A DNA stretch of 64,000 nucleotides from Berberis thunbergii (taxonomy: Eukaryota > Streptophyta > Magnoliopsida > Ranunculales > Berberidaceae): contig QNQO01006947.1 in assembly GCA_003290165.1 (NCBI GenBank), forward strand, positions 62,001 through 126,000, given 5' to 3'. This document shows, one piece after another, positions 1 through 12,374 of this stretch. Both the position numbers and the translations under genes were made by a program. Below the pieces are notes generated by a model. That model was given only the letters and a program-made list of their open reading frames with translations. It was not told where the DNA came from and searched no databases. The stretch's first letter is position 1, and each line of letters begins with the position of its first letter.

Positions 1-526
1 ACCAATGCTGCAAAGGCTGGTTTGCTGCATCAGAAAATATATAAATTGTGTGATGGTATTAAAATAAAGACAAATGTTTAAACACACATAGCACATAGTC
101 AATAAGCTAAGAAAAGATACTGATTGATTATTCAGAAATTTATTCCCTTAAAAACATTAATTTTTTGTGTTTTTCCTTCTTTTCTTTTTTTTTTGTGGGG
201 GGTGGTGGGGGGTGAAAATATGTGTTGATTATGGTTGATATTGAGGAATTAGCACAAAAAACACGATCCTAGTAGGGTTCCAGTAAGTGGTTGAACATAT
301 TCTCAGAGAAGCATACATCACATTTGATATTGAATTCAACTATTACATCATACATACATGCAGGCCAGAAATGAAAGAGTCAGTCAAGTGAAACACAGGC
401 CGGTGGCAATAGAAACATGGTGGGCATTACAAGAAGGTCAATGGGTTAGTAGGCTCCAAGTATTTCAGAGTTGCCAATTTGGGATTAGATTATAGTATAA
501 CTGAAATTTTCCTATTGAAAGGGTGA
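1..526. other. upstream intergenic DNA of the extensin gene
   Basis: No coding region is recognisable. There is a T-rich then G-rich simple stretch at about 177-213 (T run followed by GGGGGGTGGTGGGGGG). Some of this DNA probably holds promoter elements of the extensin gene, but I cannot assign specific sites. Confidence 0.5.
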
Positions 527-539
527 CTATATATATGGG
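527..539 (+). promoter_or_regulatory. TATA box of the extensin gene
   Basis: The sequence CTATATATATGGG lies about 95-105 bases upstream of the ATG at 633. That spacing suits a plant TATA box with a 5' UTR of roughly 60-70 nt. It is the only strong TATA-like motif just upstream of the gene. Confidence 0.6.
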
Positions 540-632
540 AGATTAAACAGCAAACCACATTCAACTAGTCTTTCAATCTGTTCACTACTCTACAGGGTGA
601 TCAGCTTGGGTTCAGTCATTGGCTCTGCAGAG

Positions 633-3253
633 ATGGCAAGGCTTTGGCCAAGCATGCTATATGCTTTGGCTGTTTGCTTCATAGCAACCATTGTGGACGC
701 AGATGAAACTTACACCCATTCCTCTCTACCAACTGATTCTTATATGAAATCTCCACCATCACCCCCTTCTAAATACTACTACAACTCACCGCCCCCACCC
801 ATGGTATATCGCTATAAACCACCTCCTCCACCATCACCCCCTTCTAAATACTATTACAACTCACCACCCCCACCCATGGTATATCGCTACAAATCACCTC
901 CTCCACCATCACCGGTGTACCACTACAAATCTCCAACCCCACCAATTGTGTATAGCTACAAATCACCACCACCACTGTTATTGCCTCCATATTATTACAA
1001 ACCTCCACCTCCACCATCTCCATCACCGCCGCCTCCATATATTTACAACTCACCACCTCCACCATCGCCATCACCACCTCCTCCATACATTTACAACTCA
1101 TCTCCACCCCCATCACCATCACCACCTCCTCCTTACATTTACAAGTCTCCTTCACCACCATCTCCATCCCCACCTCCTCCATACATTTACAACTCACCTC
1201 CATCCTCATCACCATCACCACCTCCTCCCTACATTTACAAGTCTCCTCCACCACCATCTCCATCCCCACCACCTCCATACATTTACAACTCCCCTCCACC
1301 TCCACCACCATCACCATCACCACCACCTCCCTACATTTACAAGTCTCCTCCACTACCATCTCCAACCCCACCTCCTCCATACATTTACAAGTCTCCTCCA
1401 CTACCATCTCCATCCCCACCTCCTCCATACATTTACAAGTCTCCTCCACCACCATCTCCATCCCCACCTCCTCCCTACATTTACAAGTCACCTCCACCCT
1501 CATCACCATCACCACCTCCTCCCTACATTTACAACTCTCCTCCACCACCATCTCCATCCCCACCTCCTCCCTACATTTACAAGTCACCTCCACCCCCATC
1601 ACCATCACCACCTCCTCCCTACATTTACAAGTCTCCTCCACCACCATCTCCATCCCCACCTCCTCCATACATTTACAAATCTCCTCCACCACCATCTCCA
1701 TCCCCACCTCCTCCCTACATTTACAAGTCACCTCCACCCCCATCAACATCACCACCTCCTCCCTACATTTACAAGTCTCCTCCACCACCATCTCCATCCC
1801 CACCTCCTCCCTACATTTACAAGTCTCCTCCATCCCTACCTCCTCCATACATTTACAACTCACCTCCACCCCCATCACCATCACCACCTTCTCCCTACAT
1901 TTACAAGTCTCCTCCACCACCATCTCCATCCCCACCTCCTCCATACATTTACAACTCCCCTCCACCTCCACCACCATCACCATCACCACCTCCTCCCTAC
2001 ATTTACAAGTCTCCTCCACTACCATCTCCATCCCCACCTCCTCCATACATTTACAAGTCTCCTCCACCACCATCTCCATCCCCACCTCCTCCCTACATTT
2101 ACAAGTCACCTCCACCCCCATCACCATCACCACCTCCTCCCTACATTTACAAGTCTCCTCCACCCCATCTCCATCCTCACCTCCTCCCTACATTTACAAG
2201 TCACCTCCTCCCCCATCACCATCACCACCTCCTCCCTACATTTACAAGTCTCCTCCACCACCATCTCCATCCCCACCTCCTCCATACATTTATAAGTCTC
2301 CTCCACCACCATCTCCATCACCACCTCCTCCCTACATTTACAAGTCTCCTCCACCACCATCACCACCTCCTCCCTACATTTACAAGTCACCTCCACCACC
2401 ATCTCCATCACCACCTCCTCCATACATTTACAAATCTCCTCCACCCCCATCACCATCACCACTTCCTCCCTACGTTTACAATTCACCTCCACCCCCATCA
2501 CCACCTCCTCCTTACATTTACAATTCTCCTCCACCACCGTCTCCATCCCCACCTCCTCCATACATTTACAACTCTCCTCCACCCCCATCACCATCATCAC
2601 CTCCTCCCTACATTTACAACTCACCTGCACCCCCATCACCATCCCCTCCTTACATTTACAATTCTCCTCCACCACCAACTCCATCCCCACCTCCTCCATA
2701 CATTTACAAGTCACCTCCACCCCCATCACCATCACCACCTCCTCCTTACATTTCCAAGTCTACTCCACCACCATCTCCATTCCCTCCTCCATACATTTAC
2801 AACTCTCCTCCACCCCCATCACCACCTCCTCCCTACATATACAAGTCTCCTCCACCACCATCTCCATCCCCACCTCCTCCATACATTTACAAGTCACCTC
2901 CACCCCCATCACCATCACCACTTCCTCCCTACATTTACAAGTCTCCTCCACCCCCATCACCATCACCACCTCCTCCCTACATTTACGAGTCTCCTCCACC
3001 ACAATCTCCATCCCCACCTCCTCCGTACATTTACAAGTCTCCTCCACCACCATCTCCATCCCCACCTCCTCCATACATTTACAAATTACCACCTCCACCA
3101 TCATCACTACCATCTCCATATATTTACAAGTCACCTCGACCTCCATCACCATCACCCCCTCCTCCATATATTTATAAATCTCCGCCACCACCATTGGCTT
3201 CTCCTCCAAACACATATTACTATAAATCTCCTCCACCCCCTACCGGTTACTAG
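633..3253 (+). CDS. extensin (hydroxyproline-rich cell-wall glycoprotein), one frameshift
   Basis: Extensins are secreted, hydroxylated on proline, arabinosylated and cross-linked through tyrosine into the primary cell wall. I start at ATG 633, not the upstream in-frame GTG at 597, because the protein then begins [20 protein letters not shown], a typical signal peptide with probable cleavage near VDA-DE (about residue 24). A short region with [10 protein letters not shown] and [10 protein letters not shown] follows. Then come about 46 copies of a 16-17-residue unit, [15 protein letters not shown](K/N): 24 before and about 22 after residue 510. SPPPP is the glycosylation motif and YIY the isodityrosine cross-link motif. 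One base is missing around 2161-2167 (CCTCCACCCCATCT where sister repeats have CCTCCACCACCATCT). The frame after that point runs cleanly to the typical extensin end SPPPPTGY and TAG at 3251. The full protein would be about 873 aa. The break is either a sequencing error in a repeat or a real disabling mutation. There are no introns. An AATAAA lies at 3287. Confidence 0.88.
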
Positions 3254-4388
3254 GTATCTCATGAGCAGTTTTAGCTCCAGCTTCCAAATAAAAGGTTAAC
3301 TGGATCCCAGAATAGTGGACTTCGATGCAACAACACAGCAGTCTAACTTGGCTGGGGACACTTAACCGGTGTGTTTCATGAAATTTTTTACTAACAGGGA
3401 AAGTATAGCAGTAGTTTCCCTGACTGCATGTTTAATTTGTTTAGTTCACCTTCTTTTTCCAAGAAAGCAACAATGTATTCTTTTATACCGTAGTGTTCAA
3501 TTGATATCTGTTTGAAATAAGAACGATTAGAGTAGTTATTTTGTTTATATCCTCATAGGAAATATAAATTCCAATCTACATGAACTGCATAGAGATTTCA
3601 TTTGTAGATAATATCACATTTGCGAGTACAATGGTTACTTATGTAAAGCAACCATGCTTGATATTTTTAATTAATATGCCTAAGAAAAACTCTTAAACAA
3701 TATTGCTCTAATACCACTCCAATTTCTCATTTCTCTGAGGCTCAAATTTCCTCAGATGTCTAAGCGCTTTGAGCATAAAGCTAGTTCATAGGGTCTTCTA
3801 CAAAAAAAAAAGGAATAGTTGATATGGTCTCTACTGACAAATCAACCAACACTTGGTGGATGGGGAAAACCCAGTGATACCAAAAACCAAAACTCAAATG
3901 TTTATACCCAATAGAAAAAATTACGCAAACACTTTGGTGCTCATAGACTTGAACATACAATTCGCTCAAAAAGGCCATTCACACATTTGATTAAACACAA
4001 CATTCTAAATGCAAATTGTACAAGATACGCAACAATAAATCAAAAACTCCTTTGCAGTGAATCCACACTTAACACAAATCAATTAAAATTGAATTAAGAA
4101 CTTGTGAGTTTGAATTTGATATAACAAATCTCAATTAGTTGATCACAAAATAAATCCCCCTTGGATTGGTCCATTAAAAGGCTGTCACTAGATAAATGTG
4201 AATGGTTGATTAGGAAGTTTTTCAAAACTTCTATTTTCAACAGAGATCATTGTGTTCTGAAAGGTGGCGGGAAGAAAATTTTGCCGGAGCTAAATAGATT
4301 TCACTAGAGGCTTTGGCTCAAAGATGATTTTTCTATCAAGGATTTAGTTATGCTTTAGGATGTTATCTCTAAGTAAGGCATTGGCTTC
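3254..4388. other. extensin 3' UTR and intergenic DNA
   Basis: The first part is the extensin 3' UTR, with an AATAAA at 3287-3292. The rest is AT-rich and contains only short spurious ORFs. I recognise no gene or repeat before the copia LTR. Confidence 0.5.
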
Positions 4389-4599
4389 TGAAAGATTTAG
4401 AGTAATTGTTTATGTCTTCTCATTAACCCAATGAAAGATATTTATACAAGAAACAGTTTTCCTAATTTCGCATAATACCTAGCAATATTTTAGGAAATAT
4501 TAAACTTCTTTGATGAAGTAGTTTCCTATAACAAAGCAAGTACCCATATATAGTCTATTTTAAAATAAAGGAATAAACCATCTAAATAATCTCCTAACA
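4389..4599 (-). repeat. copia 3' LTR
   Basis: This is a 211-bp LTR. Read on the minus strand it starts TGTTAGGAG and ends CTTTCA, so it has the TG...CA ends. It matches 17254-17472 with a few substitutions and a small indel (the other copy has the extra bases GCACAACAGTAG-like near 17320). GCTTC precedes it on the plus strand. Confidence 0.93.
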
Positions 4600-4612
4600 C
4601 TCCCTTCAAGTT
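4600..4612 (-). other. copia polypurine tract
   Basis: The minus strand reads AACTTGAAGGGAG immediately before the LTR. This is a standard PPT position for plus-strand priming. Confidence 0.75.
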
Positions 4613-5345
4613 GGAGCATGCAAGTCTAAAATGCCCATCTTGTCAAGGAGAAAATCGAATTGCTTCTTCCCCAAAGCCTTGGTAAAAATATCCGCCAATT
4701 GGTCCGTCGTCGGCACATAAGACGGAGCAATAAGATCTTCCTGGATTGCATCTCGCACGAAATGACAATCAACCTCAATATGCTTCGTGTGTTCATGAAA
4801 TACCAGATTCTGCGCTATATGCAACGCGGACTGACTATCACAAAAAAGAGGAATCACCTTTGGATGATGGATTCCCAAACTCAAAAGTAGACCCTTCAAC
4901 CATTTTAATTCACAAGTAACAGAAGCCATAGAGCGATATTCGACCTCTGCCAAAGAACGAGCTACAGTATGTTGCTTCTTAGTTTTCCATAAAATTGGCG
5001 AATGCCCCAAAAACACAAACCACCCAGTGAGAGACCGCCGAGTAAGGGGACAGGCTGCCCAATCCGAGTCACACCAACCTGTCAAAGACAACTCACTGTC
5101 TGAACGTAATAGAATGCCTTGACCCGGGGATCTCTTTAAATAGCGAACAACCCGTAATGCAGCATCCCAATGTTCTTGTCTCGGCTCCTGCATGAATTGT
5201 GACAAGACATGAACCGAGTATGCCAAGTCAAGACGAGTAACCGCCAAATAGATAAGACGCCCAAGCAAACGTCTATAGGGCTCGGGATCCGTAAGAAAAC
5301 GCCCCTTGGCACGCCCCAAATTGTCCCCCCCGATCCGTCAGGAGC
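4606..5345 (-). pseudogene. copia RNase H domain (C-terminal pol fragment)
   Basis: This open frame of about 237 codons starts abruptly in the linker between reverse transcriptase and RNase H (FLTDPEPYRRLLGRLIYL). Typical copia RNase H motifs follow: GWCDSDWA, ARSLAEVEYRSMA, FCDSQSALHIA, HTKHIEVDCHFVRD and ADIFTKAL near the end. The domain looks nearly intact. Upstream, the whole reverse transcriptase with its YVDD site is absent. A poly-C/poly-G run at about 5351-5367 marks the deletion junction. It is a relic of a polyprotein, not a free gene. Confidence 0.88.
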
Positions 5346-5369
5346 ACCATCGCCCCCCCCCCCCCCCGA

Positions 5370-6227
5370 CATCCGAGGATGAAGCGACCACTGGTGGCAC
5401 ATCCCGAGCATTTTGACTCGGCACGGACGTGGAAAACTGTGGTCAGCATGACTAGGCGTGACGCTAGTCGTGGGAGAGGTCGTTTGAGGACCGACGATTG
5501 CATCCTCGTGCATCACCCGATGATCCCCCATATCTTCAATAAACTCCTCCTGGACTCCCTCATTATAAGTCACATCACTGTCAAGGGGAAGAGTATGATT
5601 TGTGACTTCAACATTCAAATAAGGAAAGACATTTTCATAGAACTTCACATCCCTCGACACAAAGAACTCCTTTTTCTCAAGATCAAATAAACTCCATCCC
5701 TTCTTACCAAACGGATATCCCACAAAAACACATTTACGGCTTCGACTGGCAAACTTGTCACCTTTAGCTCGTTGATTATGGGCATAAGCTAAACAACCAA
5801 CAACTCGCAAGTCACTAAAAGAAGGTGTACAACCAAATAACATTTCATATGGAGTTTTGTTTAGGAGAACACTAGATGGAGTCCGATTTATTAGGTGAGC
5901 AGCGGCCAAAAAGCATTCTCCCCAAAAATAGATTGGCAACCCTCCTTAAAACCTCAATGCACGAGCGACATTGAGAATATGTTTATGTTTCCTTTCCACT
6001 CTTCCATTTTGTTGAGGGGTACCCACACAAGAGGTTTGAAATAAAATTCCATTAGCCACAAAGTAATCTTTCATGCAGTTAAACTCTGTTCCATTGTCAC
6101 TACGTACAATTTTCAACTTTTGAGAGAATTGACGGTCAATCATGGCAATAAAGGACATAAACATCTTAAAAACTTCTCTTTTATCAATTAATAAATAAAC
6201 CCACACAGCACGTGAATAATCGTCCAC
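5370..6227 (-). pseudogene. copia integrase core and C-terminal region
   Basis: The minus strand encodes the integrase core with VDDYSRAVWVYLL (first catalytic Asp), VRSDNGTEF (second Asp) and GTPQQNGRVERKH (Glu). The C-terminal part has LINRTPSSVL, KTPYEMLFG and CVFVGYP. The DDE residues are all visible. A stop separates two pieces near 5943 (after RALRF), and another stop near 6233 separates this from the protease part. After about codon 170 of the second piece the frame runs into unrelated Gly-rich sequence where the deletion of reverse transcriptase lies. Confidence 0.87.
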
Positions 6228-6233
6228 TGAAGT

Positions 6234-6970
6234 TCAAAAATAACGAGCACCACACGAAGAAACTTCATGATACGGACCCCATAAATCACAATGTATTAAC
6301 TCAAAAATTCGAGCTGATTTATTGTCACTTAAAGGAAAACGATCTTTAGAATGTTTAGCATGATGATGAAATTCACATCTTTTATTCAAATGACCCCTAG
6401 AATTATTAAAAAGATGAAGCAACTTCACTACTGTCTCGGAAGGATGACCCAATCGACTATGCCATAGCTCCAAGGACTTCGAACTATCAACCGAAACCGC
6501 TTGCACCTTTAATCCTTGCCGTAGGTAGTAAAGTCCATCCCGTATCTCACCTGTGCCAATCACCTCCCTCGAATGCAGGTCCTGTATAACACACAAGTTA
6601 GAATTCAATTGGACAAAACAATTTGGATCATCATTTAGTTGTGAAACCGAAATTAAATTGTAGTTTAACTTAGGAACAAAAAGAACACGTTGGAGTATTA
6701 TTTTGTCCGTGAGTTTCACGACACCCTCCTTAGTAGCAACCACCGTTTGACCATCCGGAAGGCCCATGGGACATGGCGAAACTACTTTAGTATCCACTAA
6801 ACAAGATTCATCACTAGTAACATGATGAGAACATCCAGTATCAATTATCCAAGAATCCATTTCCAACTTACCATGCAACCTGTTAGAAGGAGTGTGAGGA
6901 GTACCAAATGCGGCTGCTAACGCCGCCCACTGTTCGGCAGTAAACCTGGAAGAGGTTGCGCAACAGGAGC
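6234..6970 (-). pseudogene. copia gag C-terminus, protease and integrase zinc-finger region
   Basis: Reading on the minus strand from the CACTA insertion there is a short gag tail (FTAEQWAALAAAF). Next is the protease with WIIDTGCSHHVT (D-T-G catalytic triplet), then the pre-integrase motif LWHSRLGHPS, then the HHCC zinc-finger region. In the zinc finger the expected C-x-x-C reads CEFH, so one zinc ligand appears lost. The frame stops near 6233 just before the integrase core. The apparent start codon at 7109 lies inside the CACTA and is not relevant. Confidence 0.85.
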
Positions 6971-6973
6971 GGG

Positions 6974-7372
6974 CACTACACAAAAAATGCCCATTAGCAA
7001 CGGTTTTAAACCGTGGGGGTAACCCATTGGCACGGCTTAGAACCGTGGGCTGTAGAGGCGTCGCTAAATCCTCAGTAACGGCTAAAAACCGTGGCAAAAA
7101 TATTAGCAACGGTTTTATGCTCGAGAACGGTTGATGATTTAGCCACGGTTATAAACCGTTGCAAACATGTTAGCCACGGTTTAAGCCGTGGCCAGTAATA
7201 ACCACGGCTTAAAACCGTGGCAAGTCCTAGCCACGGTTCTAAGCCGTTGCAAATTTTTAGCTACGGTTTTAATCCGTGGCCAGTCCTAGCCACGGTTCGA
7301 AGCCGTGCCAAGTCATAGCCACGATTCTGAGCTGTTGCAATATTTAGCCACGGTTCTGAACCGTTGCAAATT
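6974..7372. repeat. CACTA left TIR and palindromic subterminal repeats
   Basis: After the terminal CACTACAC, about eleven ~22-bp units occur in about 380 bp. Each is close to AGCCACGGTTTTAAACCGTGGC and is itself an inverted repeat. In CACTA elements such subterminal repeats bind the TNPA-type protein. A T run (7370-7389) follows them. Confidence 0.88.
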
Positions 7373-7818
7373 TTTTTTTTTTTTTTTTGCTATCAAATGA
7401 CTTTTGATTACATCTTATAGGTAAGTATAATTCAGCACGTGCATCAAGTAAATAAAATTTAATATGACTTTTTATTAAATTAAAAAAAACATTTACAACC
7501 TCTGATCAGCAATTTCTTTCAAGCAATTCATTACAGCAGCAACATTTACAATTCATTACACCAAAAATTTAGATCATTCACAATTCATTACATTTAATCC
7601 CCCAATTGGAACTTCAGTTGCCCCCTGAGAAAGCAGTTTTCTTGCTCTAATGGCACTGTCTAACTACATTTAAACACAAAACTCATGCATTAGTTGATCA
7701 GAAAAGTACTAGTCAAAGTTAGAAGAGATGAATTCAGGACTATTTTCCTTTGGAACTTCACAGAGAATCAAACTTGTAATGAGAATGACAGAGACCAAGA
7801 TTCTGAAGTCATACAGGT
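7373..7818. other. CACTA interior, no recognisable coding sequence
   Basis: AT-rich DNA between the left subterminal repeats and the first captured exon. It may be an intron or flank of the captured IBR3-like gene. I see no domain or motif. Confidence 0.4.
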
Positions 7819-9611
7819 ATAAACAAGTTCCATAAGCCTTCTTTCTTTGCGAGCTCCTTTAGGTTCTCCTCCTCTGGGTGAATTTTCCAACGCATGTTAG
7901 ACTGAGCAAGCTTGGAAAACTCACTTTCCATGGGGTATATGTGGTCTTCCATGAACTTCAGCAATTTTTTTTGCAACTGTAGAACTTTTTGATTTGGCGC
8001 AAATCTCCCACTTTGTTGAACTTCACTCTGATTTTCAAAATGTTTCAAATGATCTCCAGTAACTTAACAATTTAAATGGTTGCGTGTGAATATCAAACCT
8101 TAACCATTCATGGCAACAGCTGATTAGCCATTGTTGACATTCATCACTAATAACTATTTGAAAGTATAATGTAAACCAATAACTGACACAGTACCTAAAC
8201 TGTGATACATGAACTGTAATGAAGCTCATATGCCAGGATCAGTATATATATATAAACTCACACATTATATTTCCATGATACTCTTATCACGTATAAACAA
8301 TTGGGGGCATTCAAAAGATATGTGAAAATCTTGATGATCTAAAGATGGTATGTTCAAAACAAGTGTCCGTACCTATAGACAATGGATTATTATCCTAAAA
8401 ATGAAGTGTCCTAGTTACATGGATCTCAATCAACCACCAGCCCTTAGGATAAGGTAATCAAGATTGATGGCCCAAGCAATAAACTGAATCATAATCTTTT
8501 TAACAAGCACAGGTGGCTGCCTGCAGTATATATAATATACTAGCTGGACCCAAATTCGTAATCACCCAGAAGGGCATTGATAGAATGCCATCTGCTTGAC
8601 AAATTTGTGTAATACCAAATAGATGGTTAAGCCAGAGCTGGAAAAGGTCTCAAACAACAGAACCATGTTTCGTAATCCTTGTAATACTAGACACTAATAT
8701 TTTTTACCCCATCAAGCTGATCTCAACATTCAGATGATTAAAGTTCTAGTTCCAGGATTAGGTTATGAAGTATCATGCACCTATGAAATATTCCTTTCTA
8801 CCCCTTCAGCCAACACACATGACTAAAAATCAATACAAAACTGAAAAACCAATTACAACAAATAGATGCATCATTTAAATGCCACCAAAGAAATTTAGTG
8901 ATTAAAATTACCCAATATAGGTGGCTTATCAGGAAGCACAAACTTCTGATTGATAAATGCCCATGCATAATCTATGGAAATATTAGCTACCTTCCCTGTA
9001 TACCGGGCACGATCACCACCGGAAGCATTACCCTGCATTTTGGTGAGCAAATGTTGCATTAGCTTCTAGATGCATGTTAAGAAGTGTATAAGAAACATGA
9101 TTGTTGTATAGTATCTCTTTTTTGTTATAGAGTCTAATTGTTACACATACCAGAGTCCATCTGTGATACAACCCTGCTAAGATCGACGCCATATGAAATA
9201 AGGAAAAGGCAACATAAAATTTCCAGTTTGCTGCTGGCCACGGTTTCCCCTACAAATCAAAATGTCCACTAAAAACTTAGACCCTTGAAAATTAGAAGCC
9301 AGAAATGAAGCAATTTAGGATGTCAAGAAAATAATAAAGACAACTAAAGACAATCCTTAATACGCATATAAACATACGGGGAGCAGGGAAACAAAATTAT
9401 AAGAAAAAAGTGATGCAACTGACATACACGCAAAGGAGACTAAATATAAAAAAAAGTTAGTATGCAGCCAGAATTAACAAACGGTGCTTACAGCTGCAGA
9501 GCAGTATTCTGCCAGATATTCTGCTAGGGAAGGAATCCCCTCAGGAGCACCACTGGATTCAAATCCATCATAGGATAGCACATCATCGAACATCATATTC
9601 ACAATGTGCCT
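7819..9611 (-). pseudogene. IBR3: captured fragment of an IBR3/ACAD10-like acyl-CoA dehydrogenase gene (4 exons)
   Basis: Four collinear minus-strand exons with GT-AG borders remain. 9492-9611 encodes RHIVNMMFDD and GIPSLAEYLAEYCSAA. 9151-9250 encodes GKPWPAANWKFYVAFSLF. 8912-9032 encodes GNASGGDRARYTGK. About 7819-8040 encodes VLQLQKKLLKFMEDHIYPME to EGLWNLFIP. In plant IBR3 and animal ACAD10/11 this order is the end of the aminoglycoside-phosphotransferase-like kinase domain followed by the start of the acyl-CoA dehydrogenase domain. The plant protein acts in peroxisomal indole-3-butyric acid beta-oxidation. The N-terminal kinase lobe and the whole catalytic dehydrogenase core are absent, so it cannot make a working enzyme. 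The reading frame is well kept, which suggests a recent capture. Confidence 0.8.
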
Positions 9612-9683
9612 CTGCCATGAATAGAAGTCAGAATAAATAAACACATTTGTTTTCTAGGATCAAAATGACAACCAGCATCACAT

Positions 9684-9942
<259 letters not shown>

Positions 9943-11374
9943 CTAGACAAAAGTAAACAAAATTGTAAGACTCGGCATATACTTCAAGACCAAGTTCTTG
10001 TTTTAATGAGGTGAACCAGTAAGCTAAAAGAGTCAACACCAAATGTGAACTAGTATACATATTCTGTTAGGACTAGGATACTCGAAGTCCATAATCTTAA
10101 ACAAATGAACAAAAAGCATCAGCAATACCTTGCAAGAGCAGCAACAAATAAACAGTTGTTTTTCTTCATCAACCAACATTAGAAGACACACAGAGGTTAG
10201 CACAAAAAGTAAGACAAAAATTATTCTGCTTTTCTTTCATGATAGCAAAGCAAATACAAAACTCCGATAATACATAAAACGTATGAACTGACACACCTTA
10301 CACGTTTTGTTGTACAATGTATAATGCAAGAATCAGCAAAAAGAAAAACAGGGTCAACCTTATAATGAGAAACTTTACCGCTACCATGGTCGACCTTATA
10401 ATGAGAAATGGACAAGATTTGAAATGAATTATGTAAAATTAAAGAGGATTGAAGGATGAGAGAATACATTAAGGAGTCTAGACATTGCAGAAAAGTCAAA
10501 GCAGGAAATCCTGCTCCAGGGTCAGGAGCAGTGCCAGTCTGCCTTGGTTGTGTCTCAACAGAAGATGTTTCATTGTTGGAACCTGTGCTCCCTGATTTCT
10601 CTTTTAGAAAAATTGAAGGATGGTCAGAAATTTAATGATGGTATGAAAAAAGGTTATGAGAATACATAAGAATGAAACTGGGGGTAAGCACAAATGCTGC
10701 AAAGAAGTGATGCTACAATAAATGATCATAACAAAATATTGGAAGGTTTTCTCTCAAACCAAAATAGGGATTTTAATAAGTATGATGTTAAGTGTGAATT
10801 GGGGGATAGTAAGTTGTGTTTTTGAAAGCATTAATAATTACGAGGAAATAGAGAGTGGTGGAGAATGTGATAGAAAATGTCATCATAGTCATTATCAGTT
10901 AATAGCCAATTGGCACTTAGTATTCCAAATTTCCTAGCCCCATGTGTATAATGACTACAAAACCAACTCAACCAATTTCAGTTTGTACCATTCATCTTAT
11001 TTTTCCAAGTACCAAATAACTACTGAAAGTAAGTGCTCACCTTTTAACTATTTTTCATATGCGTTTATGACAATATTAATGAATTCCTTGTGTAGAGTAC
11101 TATTGAAGTACTCTTGAAGAAATGGTTGCTTCCTACAATGAAAAAACATAGACTTTTTGGAGATAAAACTATATACTCCTTCTAGACCCAATATATTTTC
11201 AAGGTTTTGGTGGTTTGCAGTAAATTGTTGGATCTATCCACTCAATGGAACGACATTCTGCTGAATAAAAAATTTATTTATGCTAGTAAAAAAAAGTGAT
11301 GCGATGTGACTAAGAACAAATATAACGACAAAGATCATGCTAGTAAGAAAGACAAGGGAATATGAGAGCACTAC
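9943..11374. other. CACTA interior, mostly intron-like DNA with one unidentified possible exon
   Basis: Mostly AT-rich. At about 10500-10610 (minus strand) there is a more balanced stretch following a TTTTCTAAAAG acceptor-like sequence. It can be read as ETSSVETQPRQTGTAPDPGAG and may be an exon piece of another captured gene. I cannot identify it. No other coding signal is seen. Confidence 0.35.
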
Positions 11375-11440
11375 CTTCATCTTAGCTTCATCCCAGGTTA
11401 ATCCACTTCCCTTGCCTAAGACCTCTCCTCCAATTACCAC
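11375..11440 (-). pseudogene. captured exon resembling a double-stranded RNA-binding domain (CPL1/2-like?)
   Basis: A 22-codon minus-strand exon has AG at its start and AAG|GTAGTG at its end. It encodes GGEVLGKGSGLTWDEAKMK, the central strand-loop and start of the last helix of a dsRBD (GxGxGxSxxEAKxxAA pattern). The closest family I recall is plant RNA polymerase II CTD phosphatase-like 1/2, which ends in dsRBDs. That assignment is tentative, since only one exon is present. Confidence 0.45.
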
Positions 11441-12371
11441 CTAAATAAATGGTCAGAAATTACAATAGTGTATGGAGAAAGGAGAGCCATAAATACATGA
11501 GCAGATAATAGTAATCTTTTCATCTTGATATCATCAATTATCATTTATCCAAGTATTAAGTCACGAAGCAGAGCTTATAATTTCAAAATATTTCATAGAG
11601 ATAACCAAATGAAAGCTCCTTAGAAGTATCAGTAAGATAGATATTCATAGTAGATTACATAGATTGCATTTAAGTGAATGAAAAGATATACTATATTCTT
11701 TCAACTTCTCGATAATCACAAAATATATTGCATTTAAGTGAATGAAGACTTACATACTTCAGAATATTTTCACAGAATCAATTCTAGATAGTACATGATT
11801 GTTCTAATACGTGTTCAGATGTTCAAATATGCCACAGAGAGAATGTTCATAGTGCAAATGACAAACAATAAGAAAATAGTTGCTCCATGGGAATTAATAT
11901 GGTACAAATATCCAGATCAACCCAAACTAGGAAAAAAAACTCACCAATATGTGGATTTGCTGATTCATGGATGACAAACGCGAGAGAAAACCCCACCTAC
12001 AGTGTCGAATTTCCTAGATCATATTAATAACACAGCAGTAATAAACAAATGTATATGAAGAACAAATTTCTCTGAAGCTTATAGAAACATTAGTTTCATC
12101 CATCGAATACATCATGCTTGTAAAGAAATTTAATTATATTAAAGTCTGTTGAATTAAATATGCTTTTCTAGCATCCAAGAGAGATGGAGTTGTCATTAGT
12201 CATTACAAACTGGAAAGAAGTTACTAAGTGTTTTCCAGCCAATCAGATGTTAAATCCCCTTTTGTCGTCTTTAGAAGAGTTCTAACAATTATATTTAAAT
12301 TCAGTGCAAGGTTCAGAGTAGGGGCTTCAAAAATGATTCATAGAACAAAAAAGATTACACAATTTAACTAG
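11441..12371. other. CACTA interior without recognisable genes
   Basis: AT-rich intron-like DNA. A short balanced stretch near 11945-12000 could be an exon remnant but matches nothing I know. Confidence 0.35.
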
Positions 12372-12374
12372 TAA

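Noticed and set aside
844..3236. Cys-rich minus-strand ORFs (repeated [11 protein letters not shown]) opposite the extensin, and a His/Leu-rich plus-strand ORF at 946-2295
   Set aside because: They are the other frames of the extensin repeat. The repeat lacks stops in several frames, and there is no start, signal or family match of their own.
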